Shown piece after piece: positions 45,476 to 58,180 of a stretch of DNA of 64,000 bases (position 1 is the first letter of the stretch; every line of letters begins with the position of its first letter). Below the pieces are notes generated by a model that was not told the origin of the DNA, made no database searches, and saw only the letters and a program-made list of their open reading frames with translations. A program made the translations under genes and the position numbers. Origin of the DNA: Bryoerythrophyllum caledonicum (lineage: Eukaryota; Streptophyta; Bryopsida; Pottiales; Pottiaceae). The stretch lies in the NCBI GenBank assembly GCA_963971425.1, contig OZ020521.1, forward strand, positions 13,099,519-13,163,518, read 5' to 3'.

Positions 45476-47431
45476 ATGGCAGCTCCGAGGATCAGGATGC
45501 GAGTCGGCTTCGGGGCGCTCATGCTGTGCCTCTTGTTGCAGGCGGCCGCGTCTGCGGTGGTGCCTAATTGCTCGTACCCTGCACTGTACGCTTTCGGAGA
45601 TTCGCTCACTGACACTGGCAACTCCATCGCTGCGTTCCCCGAGAAGTTTGCCAACGCCGAGCTCGACCCCAACGGCATCCTGTTCCCCATGCACGCTGCG
45701 GATCGATACTCCGACGGAAAGCTCCTCGTCGACTTCCTCGGTATGTCGTCGTTAGGGTGCACATGATCGTTTGAAGCGACGAGTTTAATTACTACGAGGC
45801 TCATGCTGAACTTGATTCTGAGTGACGAAAACAGGGTGCTAGTTGTGGTGATCAGGATGAGAATTCTAATCACTTGATCGTTACTAGTAGAGGGCGGTGC
45901 TTCCAGGCATGATTGTGAGCTAGTCGGTTTGGATGGACTGGTGCAGGCCGAGTGTACATGGGAAACAGAGTACTTCGAAGTAGATCTGGTTTGCTCTGTC
46001 TGGCGATCAGGCTGAGGACTCTCAAGTGATTAACGTGTAGAATCTAGACATTTAGGCCTGTGTCGATGTTTGCCAGCAGCTGATTGATTTGGATGATCTC
46101 GATTGGTGCAGCGTTCGGGCTGAGGAGGCGGCCCATCTACGCGGTGCTGAGAGGAACAGCGGGTGACTTCACGTACGGCACCAACTTCGCGGCGTACGGC
46201 GCTCCGGCGAGGACTGTGAAGGTGTGGTACAAGGATGACGATTTCAGCACCCCGTTCTCACTGGATGTGCAGCAGCAGTGGTACGAGCGCTACAAAATCC
46301 GACTCTGGTTCTACGAGTCTCCCGTATACAACCCCAACGGCAGTAAGTGGATCACATCACTTCGGACTCCAAATCTCACTGGATTACAGATTTGCACCGA
46401 GTCCTCATCCGGAATGAATGGGTCAGTCTGAGATCATTCAAAGCCGAGGATGTAATCTTAACGCCAGATTCATGTTGTCACTGAATCAGGACTGGTGCAG
46501 AGCTTGCCGAAGCTGGCCAACATTAGCGAGTCGATGTTCCTGGTGTGGGCCGGCTACCACGACTACTTCTTCAGCCTGTACGACAAGAAGCTGACCGTCG
46601 CGCAGACGTCGAAGATCGTGCCCGATGTTGTGGACGCCATCGAAACGCTCATTGAGGTGAGCTCATGCCCTCAAGCTCGCCAATCACGTACACCAGTCTG
46701 ATCAAACATGTGACCTGACTGATGACAAATTGTTGCAGAAATTGTTGACCCCTGTGTACTACACTCCGCCCGGCTTCCCCACATTCGTGATGCCCACGGC
46801 CACCGAGGTCCTGGTGGTGAACCTGCCGCCTCTGGGATGCATCCCCGCCTTGCTCACGCTGTACGGCGGCCCCAAGGCCAAGTACGACGGGCACGGCTGC
46901 CTGAGCGAGCTCAACAAGATCACGGCCGCGCACAACAAGCTGCTCGGGAAGCGCATCGAGGCGCTCCGGCCCAAGTATCCCAAGGCCAAGATCTACTACG
47001 GCGACGCCCACGGCGTGTACACCGACATCCTCAAGGACACCAAGAAATTCAGTAAGTGAACGCTTCACTGATCCGGCTCTCAGGTTATCATTCCATGTGC
47101 ACACGCACTGACCGAACTGGGTCCCCGTTATTCTCCAGATGTTTCGGATCCGTTGAAGGCGTGCTGCGGAGTGGGGGGCGACTACAACTTCAACAAGGAC
47201 GTCACCTGCGGCCACGCAGGGCTGGTGGAGGGCAAGTTCGTGAACCTGACCATGACCCTGCCCCTGACGCCGTGCCCCAACCCGAAGGGCCACCTGAGCT
47301 GGGACGGCATCCACACCTCCAACACCTTCAACGAGGCGGCGGTCAGGGCTTTCCTGACCGGGAAGCACATCACGCCCGCGGGCGGGCTCGGCTGCAACCC
47401 GGACTTCTTCTTCTTCCCCTTCTCAACTTAA
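45476..47431 (+). CDS. GDSL esterase/lipase, secreted, 5 exons
   Basis: Model: exons 45476-45740, 46112-46342, 46490-46656, 46739-47051, 47139-47431, all GT-AG, 1269 coding bases, 422 residues, the usual size for plant GDSL enzymes. A signal peptide (hydrophobic residues 12-27) precedes block I, FGDSLTDTGN with Ser43; block II is GTNFAAYGA; block V is WDGIHTSNTFN (Asp381, His384). Block III reads WAGYHDYF at 187-190, where the family normally has G-x-N-D, so the oxyanion Asn is His. The family hydrolyses ester bonds in lipids, cell-wall acyl groups and secondary metabolites, usually outside the cell; the substrate here cannot be told. The upstream in-frame Met at 45266 was not chosen because the signal peptide starts at 45476. 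Confidence 0.93.
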
Positions 47432-50400
47432 GCGCGAGCGAGGACTTCCCATCGATTTGCTTCTCCGCGGATCAACTTCTTGCGTTCTCCGCGCGTCATC
47501 GTGTGTCCCACTTTGAGAAGTTGCGTTGTGAGATTGCTGAGTATTTTTGGTGGCCAATAAGGATCGTGAACCCCGAGAGTCGTGGGTCCGTGATGGAAGG
47601 GATTTAACCCGCTTCTAATGTACATTTGTACCTGTGAATCTGAGCAGTGCTTTTTGAAGCATCTCGTGGTTCTGTCAACTTGTTCAAGTGCATCTTGTTT
47701 GGAAGTCGTGGAACTGCTTCTCTGCTGACGAAGGAGTGGTATGGCATCAACTCCTTGAGCACCTCCAGATAAACTCAGAATCTGCGAGTGAAGTGCTTCT
47801 GTCGAGGGCCACTGGCCTGCTTGCGCTGTCACCAAACGGAGGTCTGGATCGGACGTCTGGTCCTCAATCGTGGACCCTAGCTTAGCTTTGCCACGTCTGG
47901 GTTTTTCCGGATGCGGAATGAGACAAGGCCTTGTAATTCTTCTTGTTGTGCCCAATCTGTCCCTCTCCCGCCCTCTGCTGCACAAGACTAGCCGTTTATC
48001 GCGTCCTTTACTCATTCCTCCCGCCACTGATGTTGACTTTCAATCATCATCGTTCTACGTTACTTGAGCGTTTTCCTTTGCACTTCCCGCACTTGTTTGT
48101 TTATGCGGTTTAACCAATTTTAGCGTCCAAGATTCGTCCTCTCGAAGCGTATCGAAGGCGGGGCTTCTATTTTGTCTGTAAGTTCGCTTTCCAATACAAA
48201 TCAGTGCAGCACTCTCCTGCATATCATGGGCTCTTTAGGGGACCGGTTACTTTCTGCGTTGACAATTCACACAGAAAGAAAAAAAGGAGGGCTGATTATC
48301 ATGACTTGCACGCTGATTTAGTCCTATTGTCAATCACCGCCGACGTGTGGGAAGGACGAATAGATAAGATCTATAACAATCTGCACAAAAGAAGGGCCTC
48401 CTTATTGGATCTCAAGGGTAGAGAAGATGAATTGAGGTGAGACATAAGTCTCTTAAATACAAAGAGTGTGCAGATGCACAGCAGTCCTTGGCTGCAATGG
48501 AAGGTGTAACCTAACCCTAACCTAGTGATGAATGTCTACAGTGAAGGTTTCTTCTAGTTAGAACACTCCTCCTCACATGCCTTCTCATATCTAGGCCGAG
48601 CTTTCTACATTACATTGTTCGTGCACATGCCCCTCTTGTTGCATGTCTACTAGGGTAGTTTAATTCCCTGGAATGCATCATGAGAGGCAAAATTATGTCC
48701 TTCAGAAGTCAAACTTACTTCTGGAAATAGTCTCTAGAGTCACTTCATATCACTCCAGGCTGATATTGATTGAAATTTCTGGAAGTCCAAGAGTGCTAAT
48801 TTGCTTTTCCGTGCTTGGTGACTTTGGATGCCAGAGTAACGTACTTCAATTTAAGAAATATGCACATCATGCAAGCTGCTGAATTACAAGGGCACAGCTC
48901 CACTTTCGGCAACATATGATATCTTTTGGGCCCAACTTGATGAAAACACATGAAGGTTGTGTATGATAACATAATTTCATAAAGAGGTTATTCAATCACT
49001 CCGGCCAGGTGATAAGTAATCTGCCATCCACGAGTATGTATATTTCTTCACATGAGCTGTCAACCACTGACCGGTGTTCGAACTGCTTTAGGCTGCAATT
49101 CGTCGAGATCGTCATGGATCTTGAAAAAACACCATGTAGCAATATACTAATATGGGATAGGCTTCGACGGTACTGGAACCGGCTGTCCAAGCGCATTCAA
49201 AGGGCACGATACTTCACCATGGCTCCAAGAAAAACCATTTCGAAATGCCTGTTCCAAGTTACTTCAGGACTGCTGGGTGTTCATGTGAGCCGAGTCAAGA
49301 CGATCGCAGCACCACTGGATTCTAATTACCACTTAGCCACTTTCTTAGGGGACAACTTTCTGGGCGAAACTGCCGAATGCCTTACGTAATGGCTTACTAG
49401 AAACTCAATGTTAGCATATTTCAAGTATTATGGTGGTCAATGAGTCCCCGGAGGTCGTTCATCGCTGACACGAAAACGATTTTAGATGATTTGTTTCCAG
49501 TTTCTTTTTCGGTGTTGAATGTTGAGATTGATGGGCTTCAGGGATAGATGTTTGAAGAGGACGCGAGCGGTTTTGTGTTGAAAGGTTGAGCAGAACATAT
49601 TTACAAGTAAATCTTGCTTTTTCGCCACCTGAGATAGATGTAGTTCTGTTGCCAATGAATGATAGTTCATTATCGTTATTTGTATCATTTTCTTGCATTT
49701 CAATAAGACCAAACTAAATCAAATCACTTTCCCTCCTCTTCCCCTCTTCCCTTGATTTGGATTTTTCTTATGTAACTCATAATTTTTCTATAAGTCGATT
49801 TCTCCCTTCCTCGAGAAGACAATAGTCTCTTTCTGTATCCTTGTCTTGGGGACATTGATAATAGAAAAGTGACAAACACACTTCATTCAGAATCTAGTAT
49901 GCGTTGTTGAATGTTGTGTATTGTAAAAGGTGCATATACACAAGTATTGCTCAGTAAACAGGGAGAACATGCAACTCATTACTAGCAATCCGAGTGAAAT
50001 CATCGGATGAAAAGGTAACAATGATAGAATTAGGTTAAAACTCAACTAGTATATGGATTTTCCTTTTCCTTTTTTCCATGTTAAAAGATATAATAACCGG
50101 ATGGAGAGTTTTGCAGAGTTGATTGAAAACTAAAAACGTAGGAAACCTATTGGCATAACTTAGTGGTTATATTTCAATGGCTAGAAGAATCAAGTCACCA
50201 ACCGGGCATGCCATGTTGGAGTGCCCTGAACGTTGGATCTCACATTGAATGCTCTCATAATAGAAAACATAGCTCACGTGGAGCCGTTTGGTGCCAAACC
50301 TGTTCACGTAGGGCATGGGTTGGCTTCCAGGTACCAAACCAATTAAGGGCATAAAGTCAGTTTGGTTCCTAATGAACCATTTGTTTATCCACTTGTAGTT

Positions 50401-51375
50401 AATCTTTTAACCATCACATATGGTATCCAAGTTCATCCATACTTAAGTTCCATGTGTTTCATCCACTCCCCCGTGGGAGACTTTCACTCTAAGGTAGGGC
50501 ACCCAATTCCGATTACTTAAGCCAGCTCGGGACTCAAATGACATTGTATGTCAAAAACATTTTTGTACAAAGATGTGGAATTAGAAATGAAACGCAACTA
50601 ATCTTTTTAAAAACTGATTACAAAGATTTGGAATCGATGTAGAATTTAAAAGCCCAAAAACCACCGTAGCCCATAATCAAACCATAGAGTAGGTGAGATT
50701 TGGTGCACTCCTCTACCCAATGCCAACAAGTGAGAGTGAGTAAAAGAGAGAAGACATGCCATGGATAACCAACTCATGGGAGGGTACCCAATGCCAATCT
50801 GCCTTGTTCGACTTACGAGGCAAGGCCACCAAGAGAGTTCAATTGAGGTGGAGCAACCCCAAATTTCAGACTTCATGACCCGACTCCGCTAATGACTATT
50901 GCTTTCAGATTTTGAGTTATCGGTTTTGGGTCGCTTCATGCACCATTTCATGCATATGCGTTTGCCATTTTCATGCACCATGCCATGCACACTCTACTGA
51001 TCGGAATTAGGTGGCCGAGCGGAATTGGGTGCCTCTACCTTAATCACATGTGACGACTCGAGTCCTGCTTCCTGGGGACTCGCCACAAGGCGACACTTTT
51101 TGCATTTGTCCATCTCAGGCGGTGGCGGTCACCAAGCAGCACCTCATCATTCAATAGGCCGTGACCCACATATTCAACCCCCACCTCTGGAAGAAGATCC
51201 TCCGCATTGCATCCAAGTCTCGCGACTAACCATCAGGTGGTGGCCAAGCCACCGATGGTGGATTAGTAGGGGTCTTACTACTCTTGGGTTCAGGTATCTG
51301 AACGGAGTAAACCTTGATTGGAACTTTCTGTTTTTTCGGAGTTTTTGGGATTCGGATGGGTCGTTGTTGTTGAGG
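47432..51375. other. Intergenic DNA between two host genes, no supported gene
   Basis: Short frames only (for example 48204-48440 plus, 49009-49389 plus, 50646-50876 minus) without domains, splice support or similarity between each other. The first few hundred bases are probably the GDSL 3' UTR. The last 350 bases before the next gene are its likely promoter. Confidence 0.5.
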
Positions 51376-54300
51376 ATGGACGAGGCGAGAGGGAGCTGCA
51401 GCCGAGTGGCAGTCGTTGCGGCTGCGGCAGTGTTTGTAGCTGCTGTCTCGGGGGCTATTGTGCACACCCACCATCGCCGGCAGCTGCAGCTCGTGTGCGA
51501 TGAGAAGCCGCAGAAGAGGTTCAAGCGCGTGTTGGCTGATAATTCCGACTCCCCATTTCAGCATTTTCCGTCTCCTCTGACTGGTTGGTTCCAGAGCAGA
51601 CGAAATACCCAATTTGGGATTAATAATGAATCACGTGACTGCTTGTTGAAAGCTTTGGCAATTCTAAGTCCTAAATGCTTGATGAGGGTACTAGTATAGT
51701 CATAATCGTGTATCTGGCATTTGTTTTTCCAGAATAATAGCCTAATGGGATTACATTGATCTAAACTCTAATGTTTATTTTGTCTTTTCTAAACCCCAAA
51801 AACCTTAAACCCTAAACCGTTGATGATGAGAAAAGTTGAAAATAGTTTTTTACAGAGCTGTGTATTTGGCATATGATACCGAAGCAATAGCTCATTAGAA
51901 TTGCATCATTGTAAATTCCTTGGTGGATTATCAGGTTCACAAGAGGGGCACCCCTATGAGGACGTAATACGGGCCCTGGCTGAGGATCCAGAGCCGTCAT
52001 TTGCACATCATTATGGAGAGAATGGTGCGCCCCCTGGCATGCCTGGGCCATGTGTTTGGGTGCAAACGAGGAGTCAGCTGGAGGCGCTTGTGGAGGTGCT
52101 GAAAGAGGAGAAGGAAATTGGAGTGGACATTGAGCATCACCATGTTCGTTCATTTCGTGGCTTCACTTCTCTTGTTCAGGTATCGTTAACATCAGAAATG
52201 TGGTGCCATCTTTGTGTTATCATGCAAGAAGCACTAACATGAGTTGAATTACCATTTAGGTTTATGAATTGGATCAATAAGTTGGATTATGAGAGTTGGA
52301 TTATGAGAGTTGGATTATGAGAGTTGGATTATGGGAGTCGGATTTTGATTTGGATTACGAGTGGAGAACGAGTATGTTGAATCTGACCACACGTGATGTG
52401 ATACCTTTGACAAACAGATTTCGACCTACACGACTGACTTTCTAGTAGATGCAATTGCATTGCATGACGACATGCACCTCCTCCATTCGATATTTGCCAA
52501 TCCAGCTATCTTGAAGGTGCTGGTGTTGGTTAAAAATTGTGTTGCGCACCTTTACATTTTGTTTCGTCCGCAATAAATGTTGACGTTCCATGGCCTGACT
52601 TACAATGCGTGCTTGGAACATGGACAGATCTTCCACGGTGCGGACAGTGATAGTCTCTGGTTGCAGAGGGATTTTCATATCTACATCGTCAACTTGTTCG
52701 ACACTGCTCGTGTGAGTGCTGCTTTTCCATGCTCTTTTCACTGAAAGGTTGTTCGCTTGAGGAGCCGCTTTCATTTAACTTGTGTACATCGGAAACTGTG
52801 CAGGCTTGTGATGTTCTAGGGAAGCCACAAAGGTCGTTGTCCTACTTACTACAGTTGTATTGCGGTGTGTCAACTAAAAAAATTTACCAGGTACTTGCAA
52901 TTTGCATACTCATGTGGCAAATCAATTCATTTTCAAAGCAAGAATCTTTTACTGAAACATTACATGTTTCCAAAATCGCAAACCCCACGTGGGTTTGGGA
53001 GGCCCATCATTTGCTTCAGTTTGGAGCATTATTTTTCCGTACTGAAATGAAATGGGTCATGAGTAGAGGGCAGATTGGCGAGTGCGTCCATTGCCAGCAG
53101 AGATGGAGCGGTACGCACGCACCGATGCGCACTACTTGCTCTACATTGCGCAACGCATGCGCACCGACCTGATTCAATCTTGTAATAATTCACTCCTCAT
53201 TTCAATCATGGCACTTGTGTGCATAGCCTGTGACTAGTTTTGGTGGTGAAGTATGTTGACAAGACAGGAGTTATTCATGTTCTTTGCAGCAAAGAATGGG
53301 AACGAGCTTTTGCTGGAGGTTGTGCGTCGATCAAATGCATTTTGCCTACAACTCTATGAGAAAGAAGGAGCTGGGGTCTCAACATCTGCAGCGGTGGCTT
53401 CCATACTTGGTCGATTCTATAACAACTCAAGTCCTGCAGTGCGAGGCGAGGTTGGTAGTATAGAGTGTTGGTCAGTGCGTTAACGTGCATTAATTCAAAA
53501 CCGGCAAAATCAGGGCAAAAACCCGCACTCGATACTAGCTGCAGTTTTTTGGACCATCTTAAAATCTTGTTTCTAAATTCTGAGCAGGATTGTTTTTTGC
53601 TTGTCCGGCTGCGGTTTTTAGAATAATGTAATGCTGGAAGCATATTTCCAAGACCTATCTAATTCAAAAGCTGCAGTTGAGAACGGTACGAGAAGATAAC
53701 TGCGGTGCCCAGAATTTTGAAACAATGCATCAGTGTGGTAATAAGAACCGCAGGTGAAATTGAGGGCGGTTTTTTTGGACCTGATTCTATAATAATAGTG
53801 ACTTGTACATGTTAATTATTTATATCACCATGGAAATTATCTGAGGAAGTTGTGCTGTGATTGTCCAGGAGGATGCTGTTCTGCGGAAGCTGGTCCAGAG
53901 CCTGGTTGAGTGGAGAGATGCATTGGTGAGTGTCATTCCACGTTACTTTTCGACAGCTTAGGGATTTTTGTACGTTAGCTCATAATTGACTCCCCAACTT
54001 GTGGTTGAGCAGGCGCGTGCAGAGGATGAAAGCTTGCGTTTTGCGCTGTCAGATGCAGCGCTGCTAGCATTGGCGAAAGAGAGACCTCCCACGGAGGAAC
54101 TAATTTACATTACAATCACAACTGCAGATGAGCTCTCCCGGGAGGCAGCAGTGCCAGGGCTGCCGCTCCTGCCATCGCCGTCTCCAGTCGTGCATCGCCA
54201 CATCGGTAACCTTTGTGACATTCTGTGGGACGTGGACGACGCCAAGGACGAGAGGACCAACAGCTCAGCGGAGTCTCTGTATGGGAGAATATGCAGCATG

Positions 54301-56266
54301 TTTCGCTTCCCTTGGAGTAAGGGTGAAGTGTATTGCTCTGGCAGGGACGGGAAACCGGGTGGAACCAGTTGGGTGCGCAGAACTATTCCGAAGAAATGGC
54401 GTCTGGGCAACAACGCGGAGCAGGCGCGTCTGCAGTTCGTAAAGAAATTCTCCTGCAAAGCGCCGGTTTACCACAACTGTCGTATCTACGCCGGAGATGG
54501 CCGCCTTCTCTGCTTCTGTGACCGCAAGAAGCTCGAATGGTACGTCCACTTTCCTTCTCCTTCACGATAAGAAAGTCTTTATTAGAAAAACCGCAGCCGA
54601 AACGAGGGGCGGTTCTTCTGACCACCCTTAATTTCAGTCAGCAATTGTCTACAGAATTTTCTTTCACGTGCTGCTAGTAGGAGAATTCGGAAGCGTGCAA
54701 TATACCGTTGGAGGGTGATTAAAATGAACCGCACCTGATTCCGGCTTGTTTTTTCTAGTGAAGTCTTTCTTGTTGTGTTTCTTTAGTCATGATGCTCCAG
54801 TCGTTTGACGCGAGTTTGGTTTTAGGTACATCAAACGAGGGTTGGCGGAGGAGCTGAACGAGGACCCGCCAGCCATCCGCCTCCTGTTCGAGCCCAAAGG
54901 GCGCCCCGAAGACGAGAACAACGAGTTCTACATCTCCCGCAAGAGCAACCGCTGCGTGGGGTGCGGCGAGAGCAGCCACTACCTGCGCTACCGCATTATC
55001 CCCTCATGTTACCGCCAGCACTTCCCGGAGCACCTGAAGAGCCACCGCTCGCACGACATAGTACTGCTCTGCGTCGACTGCCACGAAGTGGCACACAAGG
55101 CTGCTGAGAAGCACAAGCGTGAGATTGTTGCGAAGTATGGGGTCCCTCTGTTCGCGCAGCGGGTGGTGGAAGCTGCCGGAGACAACGAAGTCTTGTTTGT
55201 GGCGGAAGGCGAGTCTGGAGGTGTCTCGCCCCTGCAGCTGCGCACTGCTGCCATGGCCCTCACTCGCCATGGCCCTACCATGCCCTTGGAACGCCGCAAG
55301 GAGCTCGAAGAGGTACAGCTTCATGTGCCTCATACTTTTATTGCAAATCTGTTTGATAATCTTTTTTTTCATTATGAACAATAAAAATCACCTCTGAATA
55401 GCTTTTCATATCTATAATCAGCTAAAAGGGGAAAAAAAAAAAAAGACGGCTCATATTCATCGGGGTATCTCATGCAAGCTCTCTCCTCACCCTCAAAGAC
55501 GGCTAAAAACTACTTTGACTTAACTTTAGAGAACAGTAAGCACTTCTTCATCGACTAACCTTTTAGAGTAAAGAAACAGTTAGTAATTTTCTTGAAGCTC
55601 TGGGTGACCCCACGAATAACCTTCAGTGCAAATCATGTCAAATCATTATTTTTTTCCTGCAGGTCCTGAAAACATATTACGGAGGCAGGGACATCACCCC
55701 CGAGGACCTGAAAGCAGCTCTCATCGTCGGAATGGGGCCACGCGAGCACCGTCGTCTCCTAAAGAAGAGGTACCAGAGACAACAACGTGAGGATTCCACA
55801 ACACAGAGCTCATCTGTAGCAACAGATGGAGACAACCACATCTCTAGTACCAGTCAGGTGGAGGATGATGGCAGCGACGAGGATGGTGCTACTACCACAA
55901 ACAAGGCGTCACGCCGCCACTCCAGGCGGTCCATCAACAAGGAGTCGCTGCTGGGGCACGGCCCTCACGGCAAGCAGGTGGTGGACCTCATCATCGAGAA
56001 AGAGGGCGACGAAGGCATCCGCCAGTTCTGTCGGGTGTGGAGGGCGGTGTTTGTGGATGCGCTGCAGCCGGCGTTTCTCCCTCCTGGATGGGACATCACT
56101 CACAGGTCTGCAAATGTTCTGTTTTATCTGAAGGATGTGTTACAAGGGTCAATTGATGTTTCTTTGTCGAGGAAAATGAAGCTAATGAATGTCTGTTGGC
56201 AGTGGGCGCCGAGAGTTTGGCGATTTCAGTGTGTACAACCCAGAGAATCAAACTGAGCAGAAATGA
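51376..56266 (+). CDS. RRP6L3: RRP6-like 3'-5' exonuclease with C-terminal zinc/HNH-like domain (RRP6L3/EXD2 type), 12 exons
   Basis: Exons 51376-51583, 51935-52179, 52418-52516, 52628-52711, 52804-52890, 53067-53181, 53290-53450, 53869-53925, 54013-54539, 54826-55312, 55663-56105, 56203-56266; all GT-AG with matching phases, 2577 bases, 858 residues. A hydrophobic anchor (about residues 10-28) leads into a DEDDy exonuclease: VDIEHH (Asp134, Glu136), HGAD (Asp190), YARTD (Tyr257, Asp261). An HRDC-like helical part follows, then a C-terminal domain with C571-x2-C574, C589, C610-x2-C613 and the [18 protein letters not shown] block, and a conserved end ([14 protein letters not shown]). This layout fits plant RRP6L3, an RNA-degrading, membrane-associated RRP6 relative, and resembles animal EXD2. 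MITEs lie in introns 7 and 9. The symbol is by family resemblance. Confidence 0.93.
52278..52345 (+). repeat. 15-bp tandem repeat in RRP6L3 intron 2, about 4 copies
   Basis: GTTGGATTATGAGAG repeated, the last unit diverged. Intronic, no effect on frame. Confidence 0.85.
53490..53815. mobile_element. Degenerate MITE relative in RRP6L3 intron 7
   Basis: Contains ATGCTGGAAGCATATTTCCA and AAGACCTATC, close to the interior of the 14527-14784 MITE, plus GCGGTTTTTT words near both sides. The ends are too worn to fix borders. Confidence 0.45.
54581..54760. mobile_element. 180-bp MITE in RRP6L3 intron 9, AAGTCTTT duplication
   Basis: AAGTCTTT occurs at 54573-54580 and 54761-54768. The inverted ends are ATTAGAAAAACCGCAGCCG and, reversed, CACTAGAAAAAACAAGCCGG. 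The interior GTGCAATATACCGTTGGAGG is a variant of a word in the 14527-14784 MITE, though that element has a 3-bp duplication. Confidence 0.75.
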
Positions 56267-56868
56267 AGGCTGTGAGAGTGATCCTTGATGAATCTTGTGG
56301 AAATGACCGATGGGAGGATTCAACAGGTAGATCTTTATCGTTTCTTCTGTTGGCAGATGTGTATCCTGAGTTCTTTGTTTGGTGACTCCCTATTGATTGC
56401 AGTTGTTTTAGCTTGAGCAATGCAGAATTCGTGCCCTTCATAGGCCATAACCTCCGGCCTAATGGATATTCAGCAACATGGTCTTGGTGAAAACAGAAAT
56501 TAGAGGTTGATTGTGAAGAAACACAAGGATTTCTGGGACGTATAAGGTGCTTGTCTATCAGCATTTTGCAAATTGTAAGTAGAAGATGATACAAACTCTG
56601 GTGATTCAAATCTGAATTACTGTATGAGATAGTATACATAATTAGTGGTTTGAAAATCTTTTTTTGTTCATCTTGCATTGTACACCATATTAACTTCAAC
56701 CCGTGCTGTACCTCTACCGCTTTGGCTAATTACCACCATAACGAAATACAACTTGGTCTGAGTATGTCAGCTGTCTACTTAGAACAGGCCACTGTCCTCT
56801 CTAAACTCACTCGTTAAACCTATTTCCTCATCAGCAGGCATGGTGCCTTCATCTTGACGGGTGTGTCG

Positions 56869-56873
56869 GCGGG

Positions 56874-56916
<43 letters not shown>

Positions 56917-56941
56917 GCGTGTTCGATCCACGCTCACCGCA
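56869..56941 (+). tRNA. tRNA-Phe (GAA)
   Basis: 73 bases starting GCGGGGATAGCTCAGTTGGG with D-arm, anticodon loop CTGAAGA (anticodon GAA), T-loop GTTCGATCC and acceptor end TCACCGC plus discriminator A. No intron. The G-A mismatch in the acceptor stem is known in plant cytosolic tRNA-Phe. Internal A and B boxes are intact, and a TTTT run about 40 bases downstream can end transcription. It lies about 600 bases after RRP6L3. Confidence 0.97.
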
Positions 56942-57017
56942 CATGCGTCATGTATAGATTGATAGACCATTAACGAATCTTTTGGATCACGGTGGAGGAA
57001 GATGAGCATCTACTCAG

Positions 57018-57062
57018 ATCATCGCTACACTAATCATCGCTACACTAATCATCGCTACACTA
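57018..57062. repeat. 15-bp tandem repeat, 3 copies, followed by TAGTGTA words
   Basis: ATCATCGCTACACTA repeated three times, then AATTAGTGTAGTCACG and CTACTACACTAG. The words resemble those at 20870-21060. Confidence 0.8.
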
Positions 57063-57130
57063 ATCATCGCAATTAGTGTAGTCACGCAAATAGTGTATTA
57101 CCCTACTACACTAGAACAAGTTCTCAATTA

Positions 57131-57541
57131 GTGTTCGCAGCCAACATCGTTAATGATGCCTCAATCAACCAACCGCCTACTAGTTGTGATGACTTTATTC
57201 TCTATGTTGACTTTTCTTATTTCCCACCTCTCCCTACCCACAATCTAGGCCTTTTGGTTTGGTTTCTGAGTTATTTCTCACCTCTTCCTACCCCCAATCC
57301 AGGCCTTTTGTTTTGGTTTCAGAGTTATTTCCCACCTCTCCCTACCCCCAATCCAGGCCTTTTGTTTTGGTTTCAGAGTTATTTCCCACCTCTCCCTACC
57401 CCCAATCCAGGCCTTTTGATTTGGTTTCAGAATTTTAGCCAGATTTGGCCAGAGTACCGACACAAACTTTTTGATGACGGCAAGTTTGGCGACACAAACT
57501 TTTTGATGACGGCAAGTTTGGCGACACAAAGTTTCTCTTGA
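57131..57541 (+). repeat. 54-bp tandem repeat, 4 copies, inside a 136-codon open frame
   Basis: Units at 57217-57432 encode YFPPLPTPNPGLLFWFQS-like 18-residue repeats in frame, and a 32-bp repeat (GACGGCAAGTTTGGCGACAC) follows at about 57472-57535. The frame stays open because 54 is a multiple of three; no domain, promoter or homologue is visible, so I do not call it a gene. Confidence 0.6.
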
Positions 57542-57885
57542 AACCACACAAAACCAAATTTTCTCCGTAAATATCCATTTTGGAGAATTCATCTCTATAA
57601 ACATAGATTTGTACATCCTTTTTGGCGACAAGTTGGAGTCCCCATTATTCATTTGTAGCAATATGGTGATATGCCAACGGCCATCAATGAAGTTTTGGCG
57701 ACATTAAATCTTAAAATTTCCCAGTTTTTTGGGAATATTCTATTTCTGGAAATTAAATTTCGCTTTTTTGATCCAGATCGCCAAAAACAAAAGGTCTGCC
57801 CCGAATCAAACACCTACCGGCCGTCATGCCTTTATTATCTTCATTGTCGTGCACAACCGCATCGTGCCAAGATAACATCGTGCCA

Positions 57886-57985
57886 GGGTTGCCATACTGG
57901 ACGGACGTCCGGTATGCCCGTCCGTCCGATTCGCCCGTCCGTCCGATTCGCCCGTCCGGTAAAGCTTTCGCCTGTCCGGGTCAGT
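57886..57985. repeat. CCCGTCCGTCCGATTCG cluster after a CAGGGTTGCC start
   Basis: GCCCGTCCGTCCGATTCG occurs twice in tandem with partial copies, next to a near-palindrome (CATACTGGACGGACGTCCGGTATG arms). CAGGGTTGCC at 57886 looks like a hAT-type end; no right partner was seen. Confidence 0.45.
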
Positions 57986-58104
57986 CAACTGAGGGTTGAC
58001 TTATCCGCTAGGTAAAAAACAGGCGACGTGGCAGCCATGTTGGCACCACATAGCTGCCACGTAAGAGAAGGTCATGTTTGAGTAGGATCGGGGACTAATG
58101 GCAA

Positions 58105-58180
58105 GAGGGAGGTCGGGCGGAGACGTCCTCGCCCCAGACGGGGCAGGGGCGGGGACGTCTCCGCCCCTTCCTGAGTTAGT
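58105..58180. repeat. GACGTC-centred GC palindromes downstream of the kinase gene
   Basis: GGGGCGGGGACGTCTCCGCCCC (58146-58167) is a 22-base palindrome with one mismatched pair, beside GGGCGGAGACGTCC. The same motif recurs three times at 60375-60460 on the other side of the kinase gene. Confidence 0.8.

Noticed and set aside
46649..47368. 239-codon minus-strand frame
   Set aside because: Antisense shadow of GDSL exons 4-5, produced by their GC-rich third positions.
48204..49389. Possible small genes at 48204-48440 and 49009-49389
   Set aside because: No domain, no splice or promoter support, ordinary composition; likely chance frames.
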